A stretch of 43,087 nt of DNA from an uncultured Clostridia bacterium (GTDB lineage Bacteria; Bacillota; Clostridia; Christensenellales; Borkfalkiaceae), in NCBI GenBank assembly GCA_947626105.1, contig CANQQY010000012.1, positions 1 through 43,087 on the forward strand, read 5' to 3'. Under the pieces are notes generated by a model that saw nothing but the letters and a program-made list of their open reading frames with translations, made no database searches and was not told the origin of the DNA. Within the stretch, counting starts at the first letter, position 1; every line of letters starts with the position of its first letter. Of the stretch, positions 25,101 through 32,841 are shown piece by piece. The translations under genes and the position numbers were made by a program.

Positions 25101-26152
25101 CCGAGGCCGGGAAACTCGCCCATGTACAGGAAGCGCCCTATGTGACTTCGGGCAAGGCGGTCGCCGCATTTGTTTCGAGAAGCACGGGAGGCGGGAGCAT
25201 TACCTTCGATAATTGCGTCAACTATGCGAACCTCTGCGCTCCCAAGGCGGCGGGATTCATCGCGCAGTTCCAGAGCAGCGCCAATACGCCTTTGACGATC
25301 AAAAATTCCGCGAACTACGGAAATATCACGATGCCGCAGTCAAAGGACGTCCTTTGCGACAAGCCCGATGTCGTCATGGGAGGATTCATCGGGTATATCC
25401 AGAGCAGCAGTGAAGTCTTGCTCGTCAACTGCGTGAACGAAGGGAACATCGACGCAACGATCACCCAAGTCAAAAAATCGGTCGGCAAGCTTAACGTCGG
25501 CGGATTGATCAGCTCTGTCCATGACGCCGCAGGCAAGACGACGCTCGTCGATTGTATCAACAGAGGCAATATCGTGATCAATCAGAGCCTGACGGAAGGC
25601 ACGGCATGCGATGGCGAGATCGGCGGTCTCATCGGCAGCACGGGCGCCGCGATGTACCATGTGGAGCAGCTCGGGGATATCACCGTCACCAATACGAGCG
25701 AACAACCGATGTGCGTCGGCGGGGTTGTCGGCAGTGAGGACAAGGGAGTCCTTCAAATGAAGAACCGTACGGAATATGCGCAGATTCCCGCTCCCGAAAA
25801 AGGGTCGAGAGCGGAAAGATATGATTCCGATGAGTATGCGGGAGCTAAGCCCAATCTCGACGAACACAGCAATATCGTCTTTTGTGACATTATAGTCACA
25901 AGTCCCAATTCGACTGTCTATCTCGGCGGGGCGACCGGGAGCGGCAGCGCAAGCGACGCGATCAATTCCACGTATGTGAGTATTTATGCGACGGTCAATG
26001 ATGAAAACATATATAATAAGGCACTTGACGAGTCGCTTACGTTAGGCGGCATGACGGGTGCGACAGAGTATACGATCACCAATAGTGTATTGCATATTGC
26101 GTCAAGCAAAGATAGGGGAACCGAATCATCGGTAGTTTGGGACGCCGAGTAA
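22130..26152 (+). CDS. Giant surface lipoprotein with GLUG-type repeats
   Basis: A 1340-residue exported protein. The signal peptide (KTRKR start, long hydrophobic core) ends IFSACGS with Cys32 as probable lipid site; Phe at -3 is unusual. Residues about 45-265 are four copies of a 50-residue module, WYYG.....P.....GDFYLN...Y...G..W......KG. Three large blocks follow, each opening with a FRDSV or FANFVNG element and a WTPIG....FRGTFDGEGH-type strand (WTPIG at residues 319, 537 and 875). They continue as GLUG-like turns (GGIAGSLE, VGGIVC, GGLIGST), suggesting long right-handed beta-helices. There is no cell-wall sorting signal. AAGGAG lies 9 nt upstream of the ATG. Probably an adhesin or surface-exposed binding protein; ligand unknown. 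Confidence 0.88.
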   Translation: MNKTRKRSFTALLFVLASLFVLALSLGIFSACGSAETLNVGENAGTEESGSTWYYGDKEPAGDLGREGDFYLNTKTLASYVKEGKTWRAAMDGEAGSWYYGTANPNEQLGSEHDFYLNTTTGELYHKSASGWGTAILTLKGTPGRDGVVWFSGNGVPGTFEDAQKGDFYLDYSKFDVYQLGTDGTWNRLGSIKGGKGDDAVDPVQFFNGDGAPDTEENREKLADANEGDLYLGKFDGSDGNGAGSRLYRKVGDDWVVLMETIKENQLDIHSYADLVRFRDSVKINDYEGKEIHLKTDIDFDEAEPASLRRAEARAVENWTPIGTSDKPFRGTFDGEGHKIENFSTQTTESATAVGFFGYVEGATIEHLHFVNAEVTANVAGSVGAVVVGHAAGGITVKDVTVETSTVTAADENAKVGSLVGKAEGTVTVENVTVDAGKTESRPDGGHEDTTLVGDGGENVEFTGENVVEYPIADGFVEKHYKNGEETTVICEIFSIEGLKAFRDSVNGTGDFADKADNYTNKTVKLMTEIDLDNKNWTPIGNASAKAFAGNFDGGKHTISNLYIDADDKKSGWPYVQYLGLFGMIYNKSAALTIKDLTLENVTIKPDVANGAYSPNVGAFIGDGHANGLTLSGLKLEGAVSIRGGSTVGGIAGSLESEDSLTISNVSVNAKNGAITSDAGVGGIVCTIGSPTKSTIMESITVSGVTLDETSDGYGSVGGIVSSVQKDFALNGATLDVTLIPYNSKSITAPNPKAHTYIGAVIGKWTDTCSITGVKGEVTVKGPEGNENPRQPLFYNGGLTGVDTGDKWDTATITGCDGVIVNWYGLSYSLANKTWTVSNVDEMMIFANFVNGGHTFEGETVVLAADIDLKDVANWTPIGNTSAHPFMGAFMGGTVTDGEIVPAVRKISNMTIAKTGDEEGLTEADDKKFAAFFAFTQNAAISNLHFVKANVTNSYTESDGAAGYCAVLVGRTNGGKLEISNVTIGEKPEDTEAGKLAHVQEAPYVTSGKAVAAFVSRSTGGGSITFDNCVNYANLCAPKAAGFIAQFQSSANTPLTIKNSANYGNITMPQSKDVLCDKPDVVMGGFIGYIQSSSEVLLVNCVNEGNIDATITQVKKSVGKLNVGGLISSVHDAAGKTTLVDCINRGNIVINQSLTEGTACDGEIGGLIGSTGAAMYHVEQLGDITVTNTSEQPMCVGGVVGSEDKGVLQMKNRTEYAQIPAPEKGSRAERYDSDEYAGAKPNLDEHSNIVFCDIIVTSPNSTVYLGGATGSGSASDAINSTYVSIYATVNDENIYNKALDESLTLGGMTGATEYTITNSVLHIASSKDRGTESSVVWDAE

Positions 26153-26233
26153 GCGGGAAATTGAGATTTCTCCCGCACAGGAATTTAATTGCAGGCGGGG
26201 GATCTCCATGCCCGTAACATATCCGCACAACAT

Positions 26234-26262
26234 AAAAAGAGAGGTTCGCCTCTCTTTTTTTT
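26234..26262 (+). terminator. Terminator after the second giant lipoprotein
   Basis: GAGAGG (26239-26244) and CCTCTC (26249-26254) pair across TTCG, flanked by an A run and eight T. Confidence 0.9.
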
Positions 26263-26267
26263 CGGGC

Positions 26268-26368
26268 GAAGGAAACCCCTTTCCCCTCACTACGTTCGGG
26301 TACTTCCCATAAAAGGGACTATCCCCCGCTGCGCGGGGACTTCCCCTAAGAGGGGCAGCGAGGGGGAA
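26268..26368. repeat. G/C-rich multi-hairpin repeat
   Basis: It reads ACCCCTTTCCCC..., then the ACTACGTTCGGG, CCCCCGCTGCGCGGGG and TTCCCCTAAGAGGGG units seen at 15180, 29388 and 32105. No gene. Confidence 0.65.
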
Positions 26369-26399
26369 CGGACAACATGAGAAATGTGCGAAGGAGCGT

Positions 26400-26428
26400 T
26401 TGAAAAATCTTAAAAAGTGTGATATAAT
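26400..26428 (+). promoter_or_regulatory. Promoter of lon
   Basis: TTGAAA (26400-26405), 17-bp spacer, TATAAT (26423-26428). It lies 18 bp before the ATG. No CIRCE or CtsR-type operator was recognised. Confidence 0.85.
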
Positions 26429-26446
26429 GGTATACGGAGAATTATT

Positions 26447-28771
26447 ATGGAAAATTACGCACAAGTCAGAATTTTATCCGTCATTCCCATGCGCACGCAG
26501 CTGATCTTTCCGAACACCAGCGCAATGTTCGACGTGGGGCGGGGACTCTCCCTCGCCGCCGTGGAGCGGGCGGACGTCAATGACGGATACGTCTTTCTCG
26601 CCAAACAAAAGAATCCCGACAAAGAGGTTCCCGAAGAGGGCGATCTCAATCCCGTGGGCACGGTCGCGCGGATCCGCCAGACCACCCGCGTGCCCGGGGA
26701 CCGCATGCGCATCTATGTCGAAGGGCTCTACCGTGCGCGGGCGCGGGGCTTTTCCACGGAGAGCGGATATCTCTACGCCGTTACGGACGAGATCCTCACC
26801 GAGCATGGGGATCCCAACCTCGAAGAAGCGTATTTCCGCACCGCAAAGGAGCTCGTGCGGGAGCTCACCGAGACCGAAAACAAGATCTCCAAGGAGCTTG
26901 AAAACGTCCTTGTCGGCATCGCGGATATCGACGTATACATCAACGTTTGCACCTATCATCTGCGCATCCGCGAGGAGCGGAAGCTCGAGATCTTGGAAGA
27001 GGCGAACGCCGTGCGCCGTCTGCGCCTCTTCGAACAGAGCCTGAATGACGAGCTCGAGATCGGGCGGCTCGAGAAGAAGATCGCGCAGGACGTGCGCAGA
27101 AACATTGATAAATCGCAGAAGGAATATTTCCTTCGTGAACAGTTGAAGGCGATTCATCAGGAACTCGGCGACGACGTGGCGGAGAACGAGCGTCTAAGGG
27201 AGCGCATTCTCCAAAAGGGCATGCCGAAGCCCGTCGAGGAAAAGGCGCTCGCCGAGCTCGCCCGCATGGACAAGATGCCGCCCTCTTCCGCGGAGTATAC
27301 GGTGCTCCGCAACTATGCGGATTGGCTTCTCGATCTCCCGTGGAAGGAAGAGACCGAGGACACCGAGCTCCTCTCCGACGTGGAGCGGGTGCTCGAAGAG
27401 GATCACTACGGGCTTGAAAAGATCAAAGAGCGGATCATCGAATATCTCGCCGTCTTAAAACTGACGGGCGAACTCAAAGCGCCGATTTTATGTCTTGTCG
27501 GCCCTCCCGGAGTGGGCAAGACGAGCGTCGCAAGATCCATCGCCCGCGCCTTAAAGAGGAAATTCGTGCGCATGAGCCTCGGCGGGCTCAAAGACGAGGC
27601 GGAGATCCGCGGCCACAGGCGCACTTACATCGGCGCAATGCCGGGGCGGATCCTCTTCGAGATGAAAAACGCGGGCTGCATCAATCCCGTGTTCCTTCTC
27701 GACGAGGTGGACAAGATCTCCATGGATATGCGCGGGGATCCCGCGGACGCCCTTCTGGAAGTGCTCGACCCCGAGCAAAATTCCACCTTCCGCGACCGCT
27801 ATCTCGAAGTCGAGTACGACCTTAGCAAGGTGATGTTCATTGCGACGGCGAACACTCTCGATACCATTCCCATGCCGCTTAGGGACAGAATGGAGATCAT
27901 CGAACTCTCGGGCTATACGCCGCAGGAGAAAGAGCAGATCGCAAAGCGGTACCTCGTGCCCAAAAAGCGCAAGGAGAACGGGCTCTCCGAGGAAAATATC
28001 CGCTTCACGGATGGCGCGATCGGGGAAATCATCGACGGTTACACGATGGAAGCGGGGGTGCGTACCCTCGAGCGCACCATCGGCACGGTATGCAGAAAGG
28101 CGGCGGTGCGCATCGCCAAGGGCGAGACGCAGAGGATCACCGTCACCAAGCAAAACCTTGAAAAATTTCTCGGCGCGAAGCGGTTTTTGCGGGAGGGGGA
28201 GATGCGCGAGTCGGACGAAGTCGGCATGGCGACGGGGCTCGCATGGACTGCCGTCGGCGGGACGACGCTCACCATCGAAGTCTCCGCGATGCAGGGAAAG
28301 GGCGAGGTGCTCCTCACGGGCAAGCTCGGCGACGTCATGAAGGAATCGGCGCGCGCCGCGATCTCCTATATCCGCGCCCATGCGGATAAATACGGCATTC
28401 CCGAGGAGGATTTCGAAAAACGGGATATCCATATCCATGTCCCCGAGGGCGCGACGCCCAAGGACGGACCCTCTGCGGGCATCACGATGGCGACGGCGAT
28501 CCTCTCCGCATTCACGGGGAAGCCCGTGCGGCGGGACATCGCCATGACGGGAGAGATCACCCTCCGCGGGAAAGTCCTGCCCATCGGCGGCCTCAAAGAA
28601 AAGGCGCTCGCGGCGTCCCGCGTCGGTATCCACGACGTCATTATTCCCGAGGAGAACAAGAAGGACGTCGAGGAGATCCCCGAAGAAGTGCGGAAGGATC
28701 TCAATTTCATCTGCGTGAGCGACGTGGACGAGGTGTTCCGCGCCGCGATCCCCGCGGAAGGCAGGGCTTGA
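26447..28771 (+). CDS. lon: ATP-dependent protease Lon
   Basis: A 774-residue AAA+ serine protease that degrades misfolded and regulatory proteins in the cytoplasm. The N-terminal substrate domain covers residues 1 to about 200 and a coiled helix about 200-300. Walker A GPPGVGKT is at 352-359 and Walker B is in PVFLLDEVDK. The proteolytic domain has the Ser676-Lys719 dyad (DGPSAGITMA and GGLKEKALAA), with the 43-residue spacing of E. coli Lon. GGAG lies 7 nt from the ATG. engB begins 1 bp past the stop, the order known from Bacillus (lonA-ysxC). Confidence 0.98.
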   Translation: MENYAQVRILSVIPMRTQLIFPNTSAMFDVGRGLSLAAVERADVNDGYVFLAKQKNPDKEVPEEGDLNPVGTVARIRQTTRVPGDRMRIYVEGLYRARARGFSTESGYLYAVTDEILTEHGDPNLEEAYFRTAKELVRELTETENKISKELENVLVGIADIDVYINVCTYHLRIREERKLEILEEANAVRRLRLFEQSLNDELEIGRLEKKIAQDVRRNIDKSQKEYFLREQLKAIHQELGDDVAENERLRERILQKGMPKPVEEKALAELARMDKMPPSSAEYTVLRNYADWLLDLPWKEETEDTELLSDVERVLEEDHYGLEKIKERIIEYLAVLKLTGELKAPILCLVGPPGVGKTSVARSIARALKRKFVRMSLGGLKDEAEIRGHRRTYIGAMPGRILFEMKNAGCINPVFLLDEVDKISMDMRGDPADALLEVLDPEQNSTFRDRYLEVEYDLSKVMFIATANTLDTIPMPLRDRMEIIELSGYTPQEKEQIAKRYLVPKKRKENGLSEENIRFTDGAIGEIIDGYTMEAGVRTLERTIGTVCRKAAVRIAKGETQRITVTKQNLEKFLGAKRFLREGEMRESDEVGMATGLAWTAVGGTTLTIEVSAMQGKGEVLLTGKLGDVMKESARAAISYIRAHADKYGIPEEDFEKRDIHIHVPEGATPKDGPSAGITMATAILSAFTGKPVRRDIAMTGEITLRGKVLPIGGLKEKALAASRVGIHDVIIPEENKKDVEEIPEEVRKDLNFICVSDVDEVFRAAIPAEGRA

Positions 28772-28772
28772 T

Positions 28773-29348
28773 ATGGCGTTTCAGGCAAAATTTATCACTT
28801 CCGCGGCGACCGAATCGCAGTTCATCAAGCCCGAAAAGCCCATGATCGCCGTCTGCGGGAAGTCCAATGCGGGGAAATCCACCCTCATCAATATGCTCGC
28901 GGGGCAGAAAAAACTCGCCAAAACGAGTTCGGAGCCCGGCAGGACGCGGCTTGTCAATTATTTCGATTTCGGGGAGTTTTTGCTCGCCGATCTTCCGGGA
29001 TACGGCTACGCCGCCGTCGGCAGAGAGGAAAAGGCGAAGTGGGCGAAAACGCTCGATAAGTTTTTCGAGAGAAAAGAGGACATCACGCACGTTTTCGTGC
29101 TCACGGATATCCGTCGCGACCCCTCCGCGGACGACCTGCAAATGCTCGCGTTCCTGAATTACCACATCGTCCCGTTTACGGTCGTCGCCACAAAGTGCGA
29201 CAAGCTCTCCCGCATGAAGCAAAAAGAGCGCGTCCGTGCCTGTGCGAACGGGTTCGGCTTGGGCGAGGGGAACGTCATCATGTTCTCCGGTATCACGGGC
29301 GAGGGCAAGGACGTCCTCGAAAAGAAAATCAGGTCGCTTATCGTTTGA
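28773..29348 (+). CDS. engB: Ribosome biogenesis GTPase EngB/YsxC
   Basis: A 191-residue GTPase needed for late 50S assembly. G1 is CGKSNAGKSTLI (residues 28-39), G3 is DLPGYGYA, G4 is TKCDKL and G5 is FSGITGEG. Pro-Gly-Arg-Thr (SEPGRTRLVNYF) marks the switch I region of the family. It lies in the lon operon, 1 bp after lon. No clear T-run terminator follows; hairpin repeats begin within 40 bp. Confidence 0.96.
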   Translation: MAFQAKFITSAATESQFIKPEKPMIAVCGKSNAGKSTLINMLAGQKKLAKTSSEPGRTRLVNYFDFGEFLLADLPGYGYAAVGREEKAKWAKTLDKFFERKEDITHVFVLTDIRRDPSADDLQMLAFLNYHIVPFTVVATKCDKLSRMKQKERVRACANGFGLGEGNVIMFSGITGEGKDVLEKKIRSLIV

Positions 29349-29387
29349 GTTGACGATATTTGAACGTGGCATGTCCGAGACCCCACC

Positions 29388-29652
29388 CCCCGAAACCCCT
29401 TTCCCCTTCGGGGACTTCCCCTAAAAGGGGCAGCAAGTGGTTTCCTTGGCTCCCCCTTTGAGGGGAGAAGGCTGCCCCCTTTGAAGGGAGAGGCTCCCGC
29501 GTAGCGGGTGGTGGGGGTTGAAGTAGGGCAACCACCTGTCGCGCCGCTCTTGACGTAAGAAGTAGCGCGTCATTCTGAACGAATGTGAAGAATCCCGAGG
29601 ATGAAAGTTCGGACTTGTTCTTCGGGATCTTTCGCTACGCTCAGGATGACGC
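29388..29652. repeat. Hairpin repeats followed by a GTCATYCTGA palindrome
   Basis: Gene-free. Bases 29388-29530 are CCCCTTTCCCC/GGGGACTTCCCC-type hairpins with a CCCCCTTTGAAGGGAG arm. Bases 29567-29652 run from GCGTCATTCTGA to its reverse complement TCAGGATGACGC. The inner arms are GAATCCCGA/TCGGGATC, enclosing a GGATGAAAGTTCGGACT core that also occurs at about 37037. Confidence 0.72.
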
Positions 29653-29749
29653 GGTAGCAACATGCGCGGGGCAGGATAAGGCGGGGCAGTGGCAGCAAGG
29701 CTCCGGACACGCTTTCTTTCCAAAATTGCCAGCGGGGGGCCAAAAATGC

Positions 29750-29778
29750 TTGCAAACTAAAAAAGGATATGCTATACT
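29750..29778 (+). promoter_or_regulatory. Promoter of rpsB-tsf
   Basis: TTGCAA (29750-29755), 17-bp spacer, TATACT (29773-29778). Confidence 0.82.
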
Positions 29779-29787
29779 GATACAGTC

Positions 29788-29883
29788 TGCGGCCAAAACC
29801 GCAAGGCAAATCCACACCTCGTTTGCGCCGCTCGCCGTGTTCCGTAAATCTTTCATGCGGAATAGGAGCGGAACTGCCGCAAA
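29788..29883 (+). promoter_or_regulatory. Structured rpsB leader, candidate S2 autoregulatory element
   Basis: Nested pairings in the 5' leader are TGCGG/CCGCA (29788-29803) and TTTGCG (29822-29827) with CGCAAA (29878-29883). Stacked directly on the latter is CCGCTC (29828-29833) with GAGCGG (29866-29871), and an inner TTCCG (29840-29844) with CGGAA (29858-29862). A six-base bulge AACTGC lies on the 3' side. The structure ends just before the GGGAGGAG ribosome-binding region. Its position fits feedback by S2; the match to a named motif is not established. Confidence 0.5.
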
Positions 29884-29907
29884 AGAGGGAGGAGAAACGG
29901 AGGAATT

Positions 29908-30687
29908 ATGGCAGTTATCACCATGAAACAGCTTCTCGAAGCGGGCGTCCATTTCGGGCACCAGACGAGAAAGTGGAATCCCAAGATGGGCAAGTACATC
30001 TTTGCCGCCCGTCACGACATCCACATCATCGACCTCGAAAAAACCGCGGCTCTCGTCGAAACGGCGTACAGCTTTGTCGTCGAGTCCGTGAAAGAGGGCA
30101 AGAGCGTGCTCTTCGTGGGCACCAAGAAGCAGGCGCAGGACGCCATCAAGGAAGAGGCGGAGCGCTGCGGGCAGTACTACGTCAATTCGCGCTGGCTCGG
30201 CGGTACGCTCACGAACTTCAAGACCATCCGCGCAAGGATCGACTATCTTGAAAAGCTCGAGAGAATGGAACTGAGCGGCGAGTTCGATCTTCTTCCCAAG
30301 AAGGAAGTGCTCGGGCTCAAAAAGGAGATGGCGAAACTTCAAGAGAACCTCGGCGGCATCAAGGAGATGAGAAAACTCCCCGGCGTGATGTTCGTCGTCG
30401 ATCCCCACAATGAGGACATCGCCGTCGCGGAAGCGCGCAAACTTCACATTCCGATCGTCGCGATCACCGATACCAACTGCGATCCCGACCTTGTCGACTA
30501 TGTCATTCCCGGCAACGACGACGCGATCAGGGCGATCAAGCTCATCTCATCCGTCATTGCGAATGCGGTCATCGAAGCAAACCAGGGCGTCGCCTATGAG
30601 CCCGCGGCGGATGAAGAGACGGCAGAGACCGAAGCCGTTGTGGCGGAAGCTCCCGCAGAGAGCGCGGAGCCCGCAGTGGAATCTTAA
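29908..30687 (+). CDS. rpsB: Ribosomal protein S2
   Basis: A 259-residue 30S subunit protein. Diagnostic segments are [22 protein letters not shown] at the start, [12 protein letters not shown], the [10 protein letters not shown] stretch, and [15 protein letters not shown] near the C-terminus. The last 30 residues form an acidic Ala/Glu-rich tail ([21 protein letters not shown]), common in Clostridial S2. GGAGG lies 6 nt before the ATG. It heads the conserved rpsB-tsf operon, with tsf 16 bp behind. Confidence 0.98.
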   Translation: MAVITMKQLLEAGVHFGHQTRKWNPKMGKYIFAARHDIHIIDLEKTAALVETAYSFVVESVKEGKSVLFVGTKKQAQDAIKEEAERCGQYYVNSRWLGGTLTNFKTIRARIDYLEKLERMELSGEFDLLPKKEVLGLKKEMAKLQENLGGIKEMRKLPGVMFVVDPHNEDIAVAEARKLHIPIVAITDTNCDPDLVDYVIPGNDDAIRAIKLISSVIANAVIEANQGVAYEPAADEETAETEAVVAEAPAESAEPAVES

Positions 30688-30703
30688 AGAAGGAGAAACG
30701 AAA

Positions 30704-31615
30704 ATGGCAGCTATTTCCGCAAAGGACGTTATGAAGCTCCGCGAGCAGACAGGCGCGGGCATGATGGATTGCAAGAACGCTCTTACCGAGGCAGAAGGCG
30801 ATTTTGAGCGGGCGGCGGACATTCTCCGCGAGCGCGGCATCGCAAAGGCGGCAAAGCGCGCGGGCAAGATCGCGGCGGAGGGCATCGTCTATGCCATTGT
30901 CGAGGGGAAGCAGGGCGTGCTCCTCGAAGTCAACTGCGAGTCCGACTTCGTCGCAAAGGGCGACAAGTTCCGCGAGATCGTGGACGAGGTCGCAAAACAG
31001 GTTCTGCACTATAAACCCGCAACGGTCGAGGAACTCCTCGCCTGCGATATGGGCGGCAAGACGGTCGACAGCTACGTTCAGGAGCAGACGGGCGTCATCG
31101 GGGAGAAGCTCTCCGTGCGCCGCTTCGCCCTGTATGAGACGGAAGGCCTCCTCGAGACCTACATCCACATGGGCGGCACGATGGGCGTCATGCTCGACTT
31201 CGCTTGCGCGGAAAATGACGTGACCAAGGAACTTGCGCACAATATCGCTCTCCACACGGCTTTCTCCAAGCCCGCCTATCTCACCAAGGAAGAGGTCTCC
31301 GCGGAGACGCTCGAAAAAGAGAAGGCGATCATGATGCAGGAAGTGCTCAACGAGGGCAAGCCCGCCGCGATCGCGGAAAAGATCGTTCTCGGCAAGCTCA
31401 ACAAGTTCTATGAAGAGAACTGCCTCTTGGAGCAGAAATACGTCAAGGACGATAAAGTCACGATCAAACAGCTCATCGCGCAGGCGGCGAAGGAGTCGGG
31501 TGCGCCCGTCGCGCTCAACCGCTTTGTGTTCTTCGTCATGGGCGAGGGGCTCGAAAAGAAGAGCGAGGACCTCTCCGAAGAAGTCGCCAAGCAGGTTGAG
31601 GCGATGAAGAAATAA
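30704..31615 (+). CDS. tsf: Elongation factor Ts
   Basis: A 303-residue nucleotide-exchange factor for EF-Tu. The N-terminal UBA-like domain reads VMKLREQTGAGMMDCKNAL. The TDFV-equivalent contact motif is CESDFVAKGD, and HIALHTAF-like AHNIALHTAFSKP marks the core. ATG 30704 follows GAAGGAG by 8 nt. The frame stays open upstream into rpsB, but that part is not used. It shares the promoter and leader of rpsB. A strong terminator separates it from repeat DNA, so pyrH, which often follows directly, is displaced here by two lipoprotein genes. Confidence 0.97.
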   Translation: MAAISAKDVMKLREQTGAGMMDCKNALTEAEGDFERAADILRERGIAKAAKRAGKIAAEGIVYAIVEGKQGVLLEVNCESDFVAKGDKFREIVDEVAKQVLHYKPATVEELLACDMGGKTVDSYVQEQTGVIGEKLSVRRFALYETEGLLETYIHMGGTMGVMLDFACAENDVTKELAHNIALHTAFSKPAYLTKEEVSAETLEKEKAIMMQEVLNEGKPAAIAEKIVLGKLNKFYEENCLLEQKYVKDDKVTIKQLIAQAAKESGAPVALNRFVFFVMGEGLEKKSEDLSEEVAKQVEAMKK

Positions 31616-31628
31616 TTCATCTTAGTTG

Positions 31629-31659
31629 CTCCCCGAGGGTATCCCCCGGGGAGTTTTTT
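31629..31659 (+). terminator. Terminator after tsf
   Basis: CTCCCCG...CGGGGAG (31629-31653) with inner GGG-TAT-CCC pairing, followed by six T. Confidence 0.9.
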
Positions 31660-31664
31660 GTTTT

Positions 31665-31877
31665 TTCGCAAATTTCTTTGCTCGTCCTCCGGACGCGCCC
31701 TACAAAAGGCCTACCCCCTCTGGGGGGAGGCTCCGCCGCAGGCGGTGGTGGGGGGGATCTCGCGGGGCTTCGAAAAGAAATTTGCGAGGGGTTAAGGCTT
31801 CTGCCTTGTAATTACGATTCGGCCGTCCCTGTTATGTTTCACAGGACATTAAGGTTCCCGTAGGGTACCAAATTGAG
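31665..31877 (+). repeat. Structured interspersed repeat, copy D
   Basis: The outer stem CGCAAATTTCTTT (31667-31679) pairs perfectly with AAAGAAATTTGCG (31774-31786). About 94 bp of other G/C hairpins lie inside the loop. The downstream hairpin is GGTTCCC-GTA-GGGTACC (31853-31869), where copies C and E have GGC...GCC, a compensated base pair. AAATTGAGTGG follows. Confidence 0.82.
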
Positions 31878-32014
31878 TGGAGCGGCGCAATTCTGCTCAA
31901 CAGTGCGGTGCACTGTGAGCTGCGCCGCGACAGGAGCGCTGGCAGCGCGACGTGCTTTGCGGCGGTACCTGCCGCCCAAAGCGCTTAGGCAGGGAGACCC
32001 TGCCACGCGCAGTA
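31878..32014 (+). repeat. Second repeat module (M2) with closing word
   Basis: Long hairpin CGGCGCA...TGCGCCG enclosing GCTCAACAGTGC/GCACTGTGAGC, then GCTGGCAGCGC and GGCGG/CCGCC arms, ending CGCGCAGTAATTTAGAA. It is nearly identical to 42980-43087 and inverted at 21806. Confidence 0.8.
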
Positions 32015-32577
32015 ATTTAGAACAAAGGGCTCCTTGGCTCCCCCTCGAGGGGGAGCTGTCACGCGCCCTTGCGTGACTAAGGGGGTGTCGTTCAAATCAG
32101 ATGGAACCCCTTTCCCCTGCGGGGACTTCCCCTAAAAGGGGCAGCAAGAGGATAGAAGGCCTACCCCTTCGGGGGTGGAGCAACGCGTCCTGCCAAAAGT
32201 TGATAACTTTTGGCGCGTTGCGACATAAGTGAGCGCATTATCTAGCGCGAACGGTGACCGCCCCGCGCGCATTCTATTGCACTAAGCGCGGCACGAGCCC
32301 GAAGGGCGAAGTAGGGCAGGACGCTACCTGCCCGAGACGGCTCCGCCGTAGGCGGTGGTGGGGGGGATCTCGCGGGGGCATGCTGTACGATCGTGTTCCC
32401 GCGTCATTCTGAACCCCCGCAGGGGGTGAAGGGGGAGGCCTTTTTTGTCACCCTGAGCGTAGTCGAAGGGTCACCGCATAATAACAAGGTGATGGTTCGA
32501 CAAGCTCACCATGACGAAATCTCGGCTTTGCCCGAAATGACGCGGAAATAATTCGCTCTGAAAAGTGATTTATCCGC
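32015..32577. repeat. Repeat-only block before the leucine-rich-repeat gene
   Basis: CCCCCTCGAGGGGG, GTCACGC/GCGTGAC and CCCCTTTCCCCTGCGGGG hairpins come first, then an inverted pair around AAAAGTTGATAACTTTTGG (32197-32214). A GTCATYCTGA-type element spans 32401-32543, with GGTGATGG/CACCATGACG and TTCGACAAGCTCACC. No gene with a start signal. Confidence 0.65.
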
Positions 32578-32606
32578 TTGATATTTTTTTTGCCCTGTGT
32601 TATACT
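32578..32606 (+). promoter_or_regulatory. Promoter of the leucine-rich-repeat lipoprotein leader
   Basis: TTGATA (32578-32583), 17-bp spacer containing eight T in a row (32584-32591), TATACT (32601-32606). The predicted start near 32613 falls exactly at the base of the leader structure. Confidence 0.8.
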
Positions 32607-32612
32607 GAAATC

Positions 32613-32755
32613 GCCACATAAATTCATATTTTCCCTGTAAATGGCTACACTGGCAGTTGGTGTATCCTATTTTCCGTTTACAGGGAGAATTTGTGTGGCA
32701 ACAATGACGGGATACTCAATGCGGGCGTTCCATCATTGGAATGCCCTTATTTTTT
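32613..32755 (+). ncRNA. Structured leader/attenuator or small RNA ending in a terminator
   Basis: The predicted transcript folds into a 12-bp stem (32614-32625 with 32687-32698) and a six-base bulge. A second stem, TCCCTGTAAATGG with CCGTTTACAGGGA (32632-32644 with 32674-32686), follows. The apical hairpin is TACAC/GTGTA with loop TGGCAGTTG and an unpaired TCCTATTTT. GTATCCT (32662-32668) can pair with GGGATAC (32709-32715), just before a terminator hairpin (32723-32746) and TTATTTTTT. No known riboswitch consensus was recognised. The lipoprotein ATG is about 90 nt further on. Confidence 0.6.
32723..32755 (+). terminator. Leader terminator upstream of the leucine-rich-repeat gene
   Basis: GGGCGTTCCA (32723-32732) pairs with TGGAATGCCC (32737-32746) around a TCAT loop, followed by TTATTTTTT. 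It lies between the promoter and the coding start, so expression of the gene requires read-through or antitermination. Confidence 0.85.
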
Positions 32756-32841
32756 ACTCTTTATGCCCCCTTCTTGGGAGGGGGGTAGGGGGGTGGGGAC
32801 ATACAAACGCCCGCAAATAAAAGAAAAAGGAGAATGGAACA

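Noticed and set aside
31873-32076. Open frame STVRCTVSCAATGA..., also seen on the minus strand at 21660 and in altered form at 42794
   Set aside because: The shared peptide comes from the M2 hairpin DNA. It appears in different frames and orientations without ribosome binding sites, so it is repeat sequence rather than a protein family.
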